DNA from: Euphorbia lathyris
Lineage: Eukaryota; Streptophyta; Magnoliopsida; Malpighiales; Euphorbiaceae
Direction of reading: 5' to 3'
NCBI RefSeq assembly: GCF_963576675.1
Contig: NC_088911.1
Coordinates: 79,637,256 to 79,701,255, forward strand
DNA: 64,000 bases
The position numbers were made by a program, and so were the translations under genes. Under the pieces are notes generated by a model. The model ran no database searches, had not been told where the DNA came from, and saw only the letters and a list, made by a program, of their open reading frames with translations. This document shows, one piece after another, positions 39,005 through 50,207 of the stretch; position 1 is the stretch's first letter; every line of letters starts with the position of its first letter.

Positions 39005-40913
39005 ATGCAGGTAATGCTTGCTTCAATTCTTCGATTCATTCTTTTTCTGAAGTTTTTCTGTTCTAAAATCATAAAGTAAACCCTAACTTGCCAACTGAAG
39101 GATGTCTTATTGTTTTTGCGCAGGCCAGTGATAGGTTTAACATCAATTCCCAGCTTGAGCATCTTCAAGCTAAATATGTTGGGACCGGTCACGCAGATTT
39201 AAATCGATTGTGAGTTTTCCCTTCCCCGGTTCTTTGTTTTTTTTTTTTTGGTTTTCATTGCGTTTACTTAGATGTGAATCCTTTTGTATTTGATCAGTGA
39301 ATGGGCGGTGAACATTCAGCGTGATAGCTATGCATCATATGTTGGCCATTACCCTATACTGGCTTACTTTGCTATTGCCGAAAATGAGTCCATTGGAAGG
39401 GAACGTTACAACTTCATGCAGGTTCCTTTTCTGTTCCCTTGATTTTATCATACTGATATTATTTGAAGTTGCTCTGTTTAGGAGATGGGAAGTTGGATAT
39501 TTGCTTATTAATTAGATTCAAATGCAATTTGGTGATGTATGATTTTGACAACAACAACAAAGCCTTAGTCCCGAAATGATTCGGGGTCAGCTAACATGAA
39601 CCATATATTTTGGTTCATGTCATAAGACGTGGCTAAGTTTTACGCTGGCCGCCACAAACCTACCGCAACACTCCTCCTTTGTCTGGGCTTGGGACCGGCT
39701 GTAAATGTCACCAAGCGACCCTCACAGGCGGAGTTTGATGTATGATTTTGACGTTTGGAAAAAAAACCTGCTGATTTAGAGGTCCATTGCTTTGTTGCAC
39801 AAACATGATCAGATTTTTTTGCTGAGTCGATGAAACAAGGACAAGGAGAGAGTTAGGAATCACTGGCATCTTTAGATAAAAAAAGAGAGTATAGTTTTAG
39901 TTGACAAGCAGTTGTTTGTAGCGTTTCTTTTCTGAGCTGAATTAATGAGTTTCGGATATTCATGCTGTTGACATCCCAATTTCCTTGCAAGTATTTGTTC
40001 TGTAATACATGTTCGACTGCTGTATGAGAAATCCCTATGAATGCAATTGGTGTACTTTTGTCAGAATATTGATCAAGCTCTGTTTTGGAGATAAGGAGAA
40101 TTTTGATATTGGATTCCCCCAAAATGTCTTGGGAAAATGAGAAATACGAATATTATTTGGTATGCCGCATGATTACATAAAGCACAGTCTCACTCCCAAC
40201 AATTTGTTCCGGTGATATTAATTTTCTGCAATTTGCCATCCATTTATTTGAGGTTATATCATCAGCATATAAAAGTCATTTCTTCTTTCTCTCATGTTCT
40301 GGATTCCTCCTTTTGCTCTCTTGTTAATATGACTTTTCTAGTGAGTCCATAGTTTTGCAAATAGAGCTTCAGCAAGCCCCTACATACTCATGAACTGAGT
40401 TTTCAATAACGTTGTAACTGCTTTATGTGGTATTATTATAGGGAGAGTTGATGACGTTGACTTCGTTGCTTGAGTTTAGCTATAGCTTTAATATGTAATT
40501 ATCATTGGTAAGCTCAAAGCTTCACATATTTAATACTTGGCTAAACCCTTGGACTCTTGAGGAATTAAGAGGTTGTGTCAATGATTTTTAAGGTGAGAAG
40601 TTTAGACTATTGAAGTGAATGATACGTGCAAAAAGAATAGGGGAAGAGGTTTTTACAAGATTGAAGTGCACAAACTTTTTAGTTAGATGAGTTGCTAGTC
40701 TTGCTCCTGGATGTTGGATAGGGGGATAGGATGTTCCATTCTGTTTATTTCTTAGTCTTTTATTCTGCAGATGGATAATTGGTGATAGCTATATGATTTT
40801 CTTGTAGGTCTTGCATACATTTCAATGATTTTACCTTTTTTTTTTCTTTTTTTGTATTTGTGCAGAAAATGCTGTTACCATGCGGTCTACCCCCTGAGAG
40901 AGAAGATGATTGA
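39005..40913 (+). CDS. SF3B5: Splicing factor 3B subunit 5 (SF3b10)
   Basis: Four coding exons: 39005-39010 (only ATG CAG), 39124-39209, 39298-39421 and 40866-40913. All introns are GT-AG and the sum is 264 nt (87 residues), the normal size for this family. Clear family blocks: SQLEHLQAKYVGTGHAD, RDSYASYVGHYPILAYF, AIAENES and KMLLPCGLPPERE. SF3B5 is a small core subunit of SF3b in the U2 snRNP and helps branch-site recognition in the nucleus. The two-codon first coding exon is notable. Intron 3 (39422-40865) holds a SINE. The gene lies 6.7 kb downstream of the NDR kinase on the same strand and looks intact. Confidence 0.95.
39550..39735 (-). mobile_element. SINE (Au-like) in SF3B5 intron 3
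   Basis: Minus-strand SINE of about 186 bp, ending on its own strand in TTCGGGACTAAGGC followed by TTTGTTGTTGTTG. Exact 17-bp target duplications TGATGTATGATTTTGAC lie at 39533-39549 and 39736-39752. The 5' part carries GGTCGCTTGGTG, a plausible Pol III box region. The (TTG)n tail and sequence resemble Au SINEs as I remember them. Confidence 0.85.
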
Positions 40914-42193
40914 GAGTGCACGCTTCAAGTTAGAACATTCCAATTTGGGTCTTTGTTGGCCTTGGAGCTTGTCGTTTGGGTGATATTCTTGTGCTATTTC
41001 TTTATGTATGCTTGAAAGTAACAATTGACTCTTCCGAATATCTGCGTAAGTGTTTTAGTTTTAATTTACTTGCGGAACAGTGTAAAATTTGATAGGTGTG
41101 AAACACCTAAAATGGAATTATGCTTGTTCATCATTCAAGCTTGGTTTCTGTCTTTTGCTTGACAGAATTTAGTTATTTTGCTATGTGGGTGTGTGTAAGA
41201 TATATACTGTTGCAGATCTTGCTGCTTTAAAACACGTCTAGATGTGTTGAAAATCTACCTTATTGATATAGTTTAGTAGCTCTCTCGCCATTTTCAACGT
41301 AAGATTCAGTTTAGTTTTGCTCTCGTCTTCACAGGACCAAGTCGTTTCAATTTCATTCTTTTTTAACTATAAAACTAAAACCCTTTGAATCGAAAGAATT
41401 GCATAGTCTCGTGTTTTTAAGACTAATTGGATTTTCATTGTGAATTACAACACTTGATTGGAAAAAAGTTATTTCTAATACATAACCTTCATAAAGTAAA
41501 GGTATTTTTAATACATAGCCTTCATAAAATAACTTTTTTTAAATGAAAATGGATATGGATAAGAAAGCCCCTGGATTAAATGGTGAGAATTTTGCCAATT
41601 TGCTTGGGTTTGTAGAGTGTTTGGTGAGAGAGAATAAATGCATTACTATACATGTAATATGCTCACTCAACAAGACAGATTAGGGGTTTCTTTCTTAAAT
41701 TCATTATTATCAAATTAAATCACTTTTAAATGTTTAATTCTATCTAAAGACTGTCTTTCTGTGTGGTTTTTTAGAGAGGGAAAAATGGAGATGCACCTTC
41801 CTTGTACTATTGCATATATAGATTGACGGGGGTTTTAAAGCGGTTTCTATTTAATTGCCTCAACTCAACTGCTTCCTTTCCAGCCAAGCTACTTACTGTC
41901 ACCATCATTTCATTTCCCATGCTTCTCTGCGTCCTGTGAATTTCATTTTTTTACCCCTAGATCTTTGTTTTTGTGCCAATTGATTAAGGGGGTTTACTTG
42001 TGTTTTCTATGAATATTTGTGCAAATGTGTTTTCAATTCAGAATCTTTCTTCAATTTCAGTGATGGGTAGTGTGAAAATGCTGCTTTTGTGTTTCTTAAC
42101 CTGAAAACTTCGAGAATCACTTGTACTGAAGCAAATAAGAGATTGGATCCAGAATGAATAATGCCAAACGGATGGATCCACTATCAAGTGAGC
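40914..42193. other. Spacer after SF3B5
   Basis: 3' UTR of SF3B5 followed by AT-rich spacer. No other gene seen. The end of this stretch (about 41850-42193) may be the former leader of the LRR kinase relic. Confidence 0.5.
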
Positions 42194-42362
42194 ATGAGAA
42201 GGTGTTCTAGATTTGGTGTTTCTCATGCTCTTTTGCTCTTCATTTCTTGCTTTCTTGGATTCACCAGCTACGGAGAAAGAGGTTTTGCTGGAATTCAGAG
42301 CCGGCATCATTGATCCAAATAACAGCTTAGCAACCTGGCTTTCAAGTGATTCTAATGTTTAA
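42194..42362 (+). pseudogene. N-terminal relic of an LRR receptor-like kinase
   Basis: The ATG at 42194 opens a hydrophobic signal-peptide-like stretch (SHALLLFISCFLGF). The frame then shifts by one base near 42265, and the next 30 codons read TEKEVLLEFRAGIIDPNNSL then ATWLSS, typical of the LRRNT_2 domain of plant LRR receptors. It stops at 42360-42362, before the usual Cys pair, and no LRRs or kinase follow. So this is a short truncated relic. Confidence 0.6.
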
Positions 42363-42839
42363 GTTATTTATTTCTTTTTAAATCTGAAGAATTATATGCT
42401 CGAGTAAACGGTAATACTGAGAGCAAGTGAAACAAAAGGAGTGTGTTTCTGTTCTCTATTGAATATTTGTGGAGTTGCTGAAACTGAAAAGTGACAGGAG
42501 GAATATTCTACAAGCCTTTTTATTCTATCCAAATTGTAGATGTATCTGCAAAATTTTAATTTAAGAACATCAATTTACGAAAGAGAATGAATTACGAGTA
42601 TATGTAGAATTGATCTCCATGTCAAGAAAAATTATTAGAAACACCCAATTCTACATGTCAAATGGACTTTTATGCATATGGATCTAGAGAAATCTTACTA
42701 TTTTAATTATTAAGTGGGATCCAGGGGCGGAGCCAGGGGGTAGGGGAGGGTCTCCCGAACCTCCGGCCTCCTCCTGGTAATTAGGTTATCTGCCATGGCC
42801 AGACGAAGAAGAAGAGGGTTCCCTTTCTTTTTTTTTTTT

Positions 42840-42935
42840 AATTCACTTAAGTCCAAAACGACATCGTTTTGGACTTATGAAACGACGTCGTTTCATTAAA
42901 GTCCAAAACGACGTCGTTTTGGACTTAAGTGAATT
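42840..42935. repeat. 96-bp near-perfect palindrome with AAACGACGTCGTTT units
   Basis: Outer arms AATTCACTTAAGTCC and GGACTTAAGTGAATT enclose three smaller palindromes: AAAACGACATCGTTTT, GAAACGACGTCGTTTC and AAAACGACGTCGTTTT. It can form a cruciform and lies directly before the foldback element. Confidence 0.85.
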
Positions 42936-42944
42936 AAAAAAAAA

Positions 42945-43532
42945 GGGTTAAGGTGCAAAAATACCTCTAACGTTTTGGGTTAGGAGCAATTTTACCCCTA
43001 ACGTCTAAAATGGTGCAATTTTACCCCTAACGTTTGTAGCCAGGAGCAATTTTACCCCTAACGTTGATAAATTGGGTCAATTTCAGAAATAATTCATCAA
43101 ACTGTCTTCTCGGTCATAAATCTTATCATCTATACTTCACACGTGCGTCATTTTATCAATAACAAATCATAGACATATGTCGGGATGTGAAAAAAAATAA
43201 AAAAATAAATAAAAATATACTGTCTTTTGTACGAAGTAGACAAAAAAATTTAAAAAATTCACCGAATTTATAAATATTAATCTCAAATTCTATTATTAAA
43301 TTACAAAAGAATGAAATCCTTTTTTTAGAATGAATTGATATGCAATTGGTGCAAAATAATGAACAAAAACATCTGTGTTTTATAATAGTGTCTGAAATTG
43401 ACCCAAATTACCAACGTTAGGGGTAAAATTACTCTTGGCTACAAACGTTAGGGGTAAAATTGCACCATTTTAAACGTTAGGGGTAAAATTGCTCCTGACC
43501 CAAAACGTTAGGGGTATTTTTGCACCTTAACT
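42945..43532. mobile_element. Foldback element 4 nested in hAT
   Basis: 588 bp. Left end GGGTTAAGGTGCAAAAATACC-like, right end GGTATTTTTGCACCTTAACT. Each arm repeats the module TTACCCCTAACGTT (or its complement AACGTTAGGGGTAA) about four times. Nine A bases flank each side, consistent with a 9-bp duplication but of low complexity. Built like element 3 at 33232. No coding capacity. Confidence 0.82.
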
Positions 43533-44451
43533 AAAAAAAAATAATAAAACAAGATGCGGTTGCGCATCCACTCACTCCACTCCCCTCTTCTTCTCCGCCA
43601 TTCTCTTTTTCTTCTTTTTGGCTTTTTTTTCCTTTCTCCCCCTTTTCTTTTCTTTCTTTCCATTCTCTTTTTTTTTTTTTGGCTTTCTTTCCTTTCTCCC
43701 CCTTTTCTTTTATTTCTTTCCTTTCTCTTTTTCTTTGATTAAGCAACAAAATAGAACAAAGATCAACGAAAATTACTCCATACTTTATTTGAAATTTCAA
43801 TTAATCAATTATTTTCTATTTTCACTCAATTCAACTCTCAACTTTCTATTTTAGTTTAGGGATTTTGATTAAATTAAATTGGTGAATTGAGTTGAATTAG
43901 TGATATTTAGGAATTTTGATTGAATTGGATTGTTGATGTTTAGATATTTTTAAATTTTTAGTTCAATCAATTATTAGTGAACAATGAATATATCGAAAAA
44001 AAATTCAAAACAACTTTTGTATAAAAATACATTTGTAATAGGAATCAAATTATTGAGTCGTCGTACGAAAAAAAAATTCTACGTACAATAGAGCCCCCGA
44101 GGTTTTAGTCCTGGCTCCGCCCCTGGTGGGATCACAATACATGTGTAAGGGGAAGACATTGGTTCATAGATTAACTCGTCTAAACATAGGCAATGGTCGG
44201 ATTTAGCAAGGAGTGGTGAAACACATCAATCAACCCAAAGGATTCCTGAGCTCCTCCCGTGGGCTGGGCTAGTGAATCATAGTTAGGTTGAGTTATCCGA
44301 CTTTGAGAAACAAAAGCGTATGTCTTTTTAGGAAGTTGTATGGACACTATAGGCCTTTGGGCTCATAGGGTACGCATCGAATCGCATAAGGATCTTCAGA
44401 AGCCTAATTAAAATTAGTCAACTAAAATAACTGATTAATTAAGTGACAAAC

Positions 44452-45857
44452 GGGAAAATTACAAAACTAGGTCAAATGGAAGGCCCATTTACATATTAAA
44501 CCCATTTACTCAACCTACTACATATCTAGACTGATTTTGTGTGACTTTCCCATAATACCTTCAATATTTACGCGCGTCTCGTCCCCTCCCGTCTGACTTC
44601 GCAAATTCCATATTATGCGAAGCCTGCGAAGCTAATGTTCATAATAATTGATAAATTTAGTTCGCATATGCGAAGCCTGCGAAGCTAGAGTTTGATTTAT
44701 TTGATGAATTTAATTCGCATATGCGAAGCCTGTATATGTTTTGTAGCTAATTCGCGAAGTGGTATATAACAAAAAATGGCAAACAACAAAGGATTCTAAC
44801 ATTAAAATCATAACATTATCAAAATTTACAATAAAATTGCCACAATAAACTCTTAACAAATCATCTCATAATACATAGGCTACTATTCACTAAGATTGCC
44901 ACAATAAACTCCTAACAAATCACATCATTATACATAGGTTATTATTAACCACAGAGGGATGGACGTGTCCCACGGTGTAGACTCTTATTCACAACTGACG
45001 GTTGGAAGTCCAGGCGTTTTCGAATGGATGTCTCTCATGGCACCCTAACACACTGGCTTCCAGGAATGAATATTACGTATTCAACCACCTTCAGAAAAAT
45101 TTAATCGTGTTAGTCAGAAAAAAGGAAGATTTGGCTTCGCGAAACGACGATTCGCTAAGTAGGCGAACATAAATGTGCAAGGAATGTGACGCTCTAACTT
45201 CGTGAAACAATGATTTCGCGGAGTCTGCGATGAGAAATGTGATGCTCTGGCTTCGCGAAACGCTGAATTCGCGGAGTCTGCGAGAGAAATTTATCGAATT
45301 ACCTCGCAAACTTCGCGTAATCAGCGTTTCGCGAAGTGAAATCGATAAATTTCTCCCCGAAGACCTCGTGATAACCGCATATGCTAAGTGGATTTATGGG
45401 GGAAAACGCAGAAAAAACAGCATATACTTACATTTTTTGATGAACCCAATGTGATAAACTGGAAAAACGATGAAAATAACGTACATTTTTTCGAACGAGC
45501 AGGAAATGGAAGATGAAGAACCATGACTTCGTTTTCTAGGATTAGGAAGTTGCAGAATCAAGAGATGAAGAGAGGAAGAAGATAAATTCATTGTGATTTG
45601 GAGAAATGAACCAGATTTCGTGGAATTTAAAGGAAGATAGAAAGATCAAAAGTCTTGGAATCATTAATGGAGGAGCTACCACCGTTTCGCGCAACCAAGG
45701 AGAAGAGGGGAGAGAACGTTCGCGTAAGGGATGAAGTGAGAAGGTTAGGGGTATTATGGGAAAGTCACACAAAATCAGTCTAGATATGTAGTAGGTTGAG
45801 TAAATGGGTTTAATATGTAAATGGGTATTCTATTTGACCTAGTTTTGTAATTTTCCC
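44452..45857. mobile_element. Non-autonomous Mutator-like element, 9-bp TSD
   Basis: 1406 bp with inverted ends of more than 100 bp (GGGAAAATTACAAAACTAGG at the left, its near complement at the right) and the exact 9-bp duplication GTGACAAAC (44443-44451 and 45858-45866). The interior is filled with CTTCGCGAAACG- and GCGAAGCCTGCGAAGC-like repeats (44580-44770, 45120-45360), shared with the two transposase relics. No transposase remains. Confidence 0.9.
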
Positions 45858-45896
45858 GTGACAAACATATGGCCTTGTTAACTTAGGTTAGATAAG

Positions 45897-46267
45897 AGCA
45901 TCTCCAATAGGATGACATGGCTCTCTAAATTGTCAAATTTAGTTAGCCATTTAGAGAGTGACCATTCCAACAATGTGACATGGCTCTCTAAAATAAATAG
46001 CTAGCCATTTTCACTAGCTAAATTTAACTAGTCTTCTTGGCTAGCTATTTCTATTTTTTAATCGTTCTTTCTCTTTCCTCTTTGTATCTTTTTTCTACTT
46101 TTTTTTTTTCTTTAAATTTAATCACTTTTAATGATAAAATAATCAAATAGAGAGTCAAATAGCTAGCATAGTTGGAGCAAAACATAAATTTGGATAGCTA
46201 AATTTGACTAAACTAATATTTTATATTATTTTAGAGAGTCAAATAGCTAGTTAGTGTTAGAGATGCT
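45897..46267. mobile_element. MITE with AGCATCTC ends, second copy
   Basis: About 371 bp with ends AGCATCTCCAATAG and TTAGAGATGCT, and internal repeats of GGCTCTCTAAA and TAGCTAG words. ATAAG on both sides is the probable target duplication. It lies about 115 bp upstream of the PPR gene ATG, so it may sit in that gene's promoter. Confidence 0.65.
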
Positions 46268-46382
46268 ATAAGTAGAATTGGAATGTGGAGAAATGAGGTG
46301 AATTGGCAAAGCCTAATTATTTGAGCTTCCAAATGCAGTGTACATTCTTCCGACGATCTCAGCATTCTTGTACGTAGATTCC

Positions 46383-48530
46383 ATGACTTGTAGAATCAGC
46401 TTACTCCTCAGAAGCCCCCAAACTATAAATTCCAAATATCAAGTGAAACAATTGCATGCTCAAATCCTCAAATTCACCCCTCTCTCTTCCACCAATCTCT
46501 CCACTCTCATCTCTATTTATTGCAACTTCAACCTCCTACACTATTCCTTGCTTCTCTTCAACACCCTCCATTCACCACCAGTTCTTGCCTATAAATCTAT
46601 CATCAGATGCTACACTTCCCATGGCCTTTGTGTTCAAGCCTTGGCGTGTTTTATGCATATGAGAGCTTCTGGTAAATTTCCAGATCATAATGTCTTCCCC
46701 TCTGTGCTCAAGGCCTCCACCTTATTATTGGACTTAAAACTAGGCGAGTCTATTCATGGCTGCATTATTAGGTTGGGAATGGACTTTGATTTGTATACCG
46801 GCAATGCCCTGATGAATATGTATGCAAAATTTCAGAGCTCGCATAAGTGTGTTTCTATGGAGAAGAATGTGCCTAACGTGTTTGACGTAATGCCCGAGAG
46901 AAAACGTTATAGTCGATTGGGTAGTGATCTTGTAGACAATGTGGGGAGGAGTTCAAATATAGATAATGTAAGAAAGATTTTTGAGACGATGCCAAATAGA
47001 GACCTTGTTTCTTGGAATACTGTGATTTCAAGGGATGCACAGAATGGGATGCATGAACAAGCTCTAGTGATGGTTAGAGAGATGGGAAAAGCCTACTTGA
47101 AGCCTGATCCATTCACTTTATCAAGTGTGCTTCCTATATTTGCTGAATATGTGAATGTTGACAAGGGAAAAGAGATTCACGCTTATACCATTAGACATGG
47201 CTTTGATCAAGACGTGGTTATTGGTAGTAGCTTAATTGACATGTATGCAAAGTGTACTCGAGTGGAAGATTCACTACGTTTGTTTAATGTATTACCCCAA
47301 CGAGATGCCATTTCATGGAACTCTATAATTGCAGGGTGTGTGCAGAACAGTCTGTTTGATGAAGGCCTAAGATTCTTTCGGCTGATGATGAAGGAAAAAA
47401 TTAGGCCAAAGCCAGTTTCTTTTTCCAGTATTTTACCGGCTTGTTCTCATATGACAACATTGAATTTGGGAAAGCAGCTACATGGACACATAATTAGGAT
47501 TGGCTATGATGATAATATGTTCATAGCTAGTTCCCTTGTGGACATGTATGCCAAATGTGGGAATATTAATGTAGCAAGATGGATCTTTGATCAAATGGAA
47601 ACACATGATATGGTAGCATGGACAGCCATAATCATGGGTTATGCTTTACATGGTCATGCCCCTAATGCCATTTTCTTATTTGATCAGATGGAAACTAGGC
47701 AAGTGAGACCAAACTATGTGGTTTTTATTGCTGTGCTAACTGCTTGTAGTCATGCGGGTTTGGTGGATGAAGCTTGCAGATACTTTAACAGTATGACTCG
47801 GAATTACGGGATTGACCCAGGCTTAGAACACTATGCTGCAATGGCAGATGTTCTTGGAAGAGCTGGAAAGTTGGATGAAGCTTTTAGTTTACTCTCTCGA
47901 ATGGACCGGCCAATAGGAAGTGTTTGGTCATCATTGCTAGCTTCTTGTAGAGTCCACAAAAATGTTGACTTGGCTGAAATTGTTGCCAAGAAGATTTTTG
48001 AGGTTGATCCAGAGAATGAGGGAGCTTATATTCTCCTAGCAAATACATATGCAGCTGCTCGGAGATGGAAGGATGCGATGAAATTGCGAGTTCTTATGAG
48101 GAACAAGGGCATAAAGAAAAATCATGCTTGCAGCTGGATTGAAGTTAAAAACAAGATGCATGCTTTCATGGCAGGAGATAGATCGCATCCAGAATACAAT
48201 AAAATATACGAAGCTTTGAAAGTCCTGCTAGAGAAGATGGAGCAAGAAGGGTATGTTCCGGACACAAGTGAAGAGATTCATGACGTTGAGGATGAGCAGA
48301 AGAAGTACTTGTTATATGGGCACAGTGAGAGACTTGCAATAGCATATGGCATCATCAGTACTCTGGCCGGAACAACGATTCGAGTCACGAAGAACATTCG
48401 TGTGTGTTCAGACTGCCATACAGCAATAAAATATATGTCAAAGATAGTTGAAAGAGAAATAGTAGTTCGGGATAATAACCGCTTTCACCATTTCAAGGAT
48501 GGAAAGTGTTCATGTGGAGATTATTGGTGA
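46383..48530 (+). CDS. PPR protein, DYW class (organelle RNA editing factor)
   Basis: Intronless, 715 residues. The first in-frame ATG is at 46383. A short N-terminal region, probably an organelle transit peptide, is followed by repeats of the PLS type (for example WNTVISRDAQNGMHEQALVM and the NALMNMYAK and SSLVDMYAKCG blocks). E-type motifs (SWIEVKNKMHAF) and a full DYW deaminase domain follow, with HSE at 647-649, the zinc ligands in CSDCH (from 675) and the C-terminal CGDYW. DYW proteins direct C-to-U RNA editing in mitochondria or plastids, and all catalytic signatures are present, so it looks functional. From memory it resembles Arabidopsis At3g23330. The region about 155-190 is unusually poor in PPR signature. 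Confidence 0.93.
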   Translation: MTCRISLLLRSPQTINSKYQVKQLHAQILKFTPLSSTNLSTLISIYCNFNLLHYSLLLFNTLHSPPVLAYKSIIRCYTSHGLCVQALACFMHMRASGKFPDHNVFPSVLKASTLLLDLKLGESIHGCIIRLGMDFDLYTGNALMNMYAKFQSSHKCVSMEKNVPNVFDVMPERKRYSRLGSDLVDNVGRSSNIDNVRKIFETMPNRDLVSWNTVISRDAQNGMHEQALVMVREMGKAYLKPDPFTLSSVLPIFAEYVNVDKGKEIHAYTIRHGFDQDVVIGSSLIDMYAKCTRVEDSLRLFNVLPQRDAISWNSIIAGCVQNSLFDEGLRFFRLMMKEKIRPKPVSFSSILPACSHMTTLNLGKQLHGHIIRIGYDDNMFIASSLVDMYAKCGNINVARWIFDQMETHDMVAWTAIIMGYALHGHAPNAIFLFDQMETRQVRPNYVVFIAVLTACSHAGLVDEACRYFNSMTRNYGIDPGLEHYAAMADVLGRAGKLDEAFSLLSRMDRPIGSVWSSLLASCRVHKNVDLAEIVAKKIFEVDPENEGAYILLANTYAAARRWKDAMKLRVLMRNKGIKKNHACSWIEVKNKMHAFMAGDRSHPEYNKIYEALKVLLEKMEQEGYVPDTSEEIHDVEDEQKKYLLYGHSERLAIAYGIISTLAGTTIRVTKNIRVCSDCHTAIKYMSKIVEREIVVRDNNRFHHFKDGKCSCGDYW

Positions 48531-49168
48531 TATGCATATGCTGCAGTTTTCTTTCTTAGAACAGCACTCCAGGCAGGGGAAAAATTGAACGAGGATCCAG
48601 AGTGAAGACAAGTTACCATGCAGAGTTTGGATTTGGTCAAGATTTTCTAAAGGGAGTGCATCTGGGGCAAGTAAGTTTTACTCATACGGCAGAGGGTTCT
48701 CATTTCATATAGATTTTGTTTGATGGTTGATTCTGTAAAATCTGCAATCAGGTTTTACAGGGAATTTGTGTGTCGGGTATAGACCAAATAAGGATGAAAT
48801 TAACTATCATTCAGCAGCTAATTTTTCAATAATCTGCCGTTTTTGGATTTACTGTCAGCTCGGGAAACATACAAAAACCGCAGATTATTGAAAAATAGAT
48901 GCTGTTTGAAGGATGTAAACACCATCTTTACTTGGAACTAATAACTAATAAGAACACAATCAAATGTGTTTTAGTGGGTCTACACATTTTATAAAAATCT
49001 GTTGCGGAATCTACATTTGCAGGAACCACAAATAGCATGGTTGTTATTGATTGCAGTTTCAAGTAGATTGCCTACTTAGAACTAACATAACATAACATAG
49101 TATAATTTATCTTGATTGAGCAAAACAATGTATGAAAGATTGAAGATAGCATAGTATATTTATATAAA
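48531..49168. other. Spacer after PPR gene, with a short inverted repeat
   Basis: 3' UTR and spacer. An inverted repeat near 48818-48890 pairs TTTTTCAATAATCTGC with GCAGATTATTGAAAAAT. It may be a small MITE or part of the 3' UTR. No gene seen. Confidence 0.5.
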
Positions 49169-49912
49169 TGTCAGTTGTAACAATCTTAAGTGAGTGGTTG
49201 TCCTCATAAACCTCGATTCATTACTAGTACTCATCAACATGACTCACCGACCACGATTCAAGAGTTGTAATAAACTCAAAGGTCAAACAAAACGATAGAA
49301 TTAGGAATAACAATTATCGGTTTATTGTCGTGTTCTTATCCTATCAATTACATGTTAATGTTAAATGAGTCGACTCTCATCCAATGTGATATCAGACTAA
49401 ATGATCTCACACGCGTGATATCATCACTATCCTTATTGCTGTCCAAGGCTAATTGTAATAAGGGCCCAAACACATCCAAGCCGGCCCCACCCCCATTTCA
49501 ACAAGTCAGAGACGACCACTATGGCTCATGCCTAACTAGCGGCAACCCATCACGGCTATGCGGTTCTAATCTCAGGGCTTCAAAGAATCTTCTAGAATCC
49601 TACGAGACAAATGATTCCTCCCAGGATCCGGACTCTTTGAGAGATCAGGAATCCTAGCTCCGTAAGGATTCCCCAAGAAGGTGACAACCTTAAACCTAAT
49701 CGAACACTATAAATACACACAAGGTTCAGTACGTTAACTACTATTCTAAAATAGTCCATACCCTTCTATTCGGTCCTAAATCAGAAACTGACTTAGGCAT
49801 CGGAACGGGTTTGCCGGACTCTAGTCCCGTCTAACCTGCATGCTGTTTTGTAGGCTCAACACGACGTTGGATAAGCATCATGGTTTGGGCACGTAACCAA
49901 GATCAGGTAACA
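49169..49912 (+). repeat. Probable LTR remnant of a Gypsy-type element
   Basis: Starts TGTCAGTTGTAAC and ends GGTAACA. It has a TATA-like CTATAAATA near 49707, then ACTGACTTAGGCATCGGA, typical of LTR R/U5 regions in plant Gypsy elements. Downstream is ATTGGTGCGGTGAACGTGG, which resembles a post-LTR primer site. The start is uncertain and no coding region follows. Confidence 0.5.
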
Positions 49913-49981
49913 AGTTATCATTGGTGCGGTGAACGTGGATTTCGATTATCCACCATCTGTCAGAATATTCAGTGATGACTC

Positions 49982-49983
<2 letters not shown>

Positions 49984-50012
<29 letters not shown>

Positions 50013-50207
50013 AGCCTTAGTCCCGAAATGATTCGGGGTCGGCTAACATGAACCATCATATAAAACCGTGAAAATCAAGTCGTGTCAGCGACACAGATTC
50101 GCTCTCTCCACTCCGTCCTATCCACTACCATATTTTCCTCAATTCCCAATAAACTCATATCACTCTCGATCACCCTCCTCCAAGTTTGCTTAGGTCTTCC
50201 CCTACCC
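49984..50207 (-). mobile_element. 5'-truncated LINE (RTE-like) with SINE-like tail
   Basis: Minus-strand fragment of about 224 bp, flanked by the 15-bp repeat TCAGTGATGACTCAC (left copy about 49969-49983, right copy about 50209-50223). Its coding part reads RGRGRPKQTWRRVIESDM followed by VVDRTEWRERI, the usual C-terminus of plant RTE-type LINE proteins. Its 3' end, TTCGGGACTAAGGC then (TTG)n, is the same as in the SINE at 39550-39735. It inserted at the first bases of the CACTA element. Confidence 0.75.

Larger units (their letters stand above)
42722..44125. mobile_element. hAT-type element with CAGGGGCGGAGCC ends
   Basis: 1404 bp. Left end CAGGGGCGGAGCCAGG, right end CCTGGCTCCGCCCCTG, flanked by the exact 8-bp repeat GTGGGATC (42714-42721 and 44126-44133), as expected for hAT. 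It has no coding capacity and carries a palindrome (42840-42935) and a nested foldback element (42945-43532). Confidence 0.88.

Noticed and set aside
38929..39192. 87-codon ORF on the minus strand
   Set aside because: It is antisense to the first exons of SF3B5, which has a well-matched protein.
43531..43854. Lys/Glu- or Phe-rich ORFs on both strands
   Set aside because: Low-complexity CT-rich part of the hAT element.
46338..46382. 15-residue extension of the PPR protein
   Set aside because: It would start with GTG. The first ATG is at 46383.
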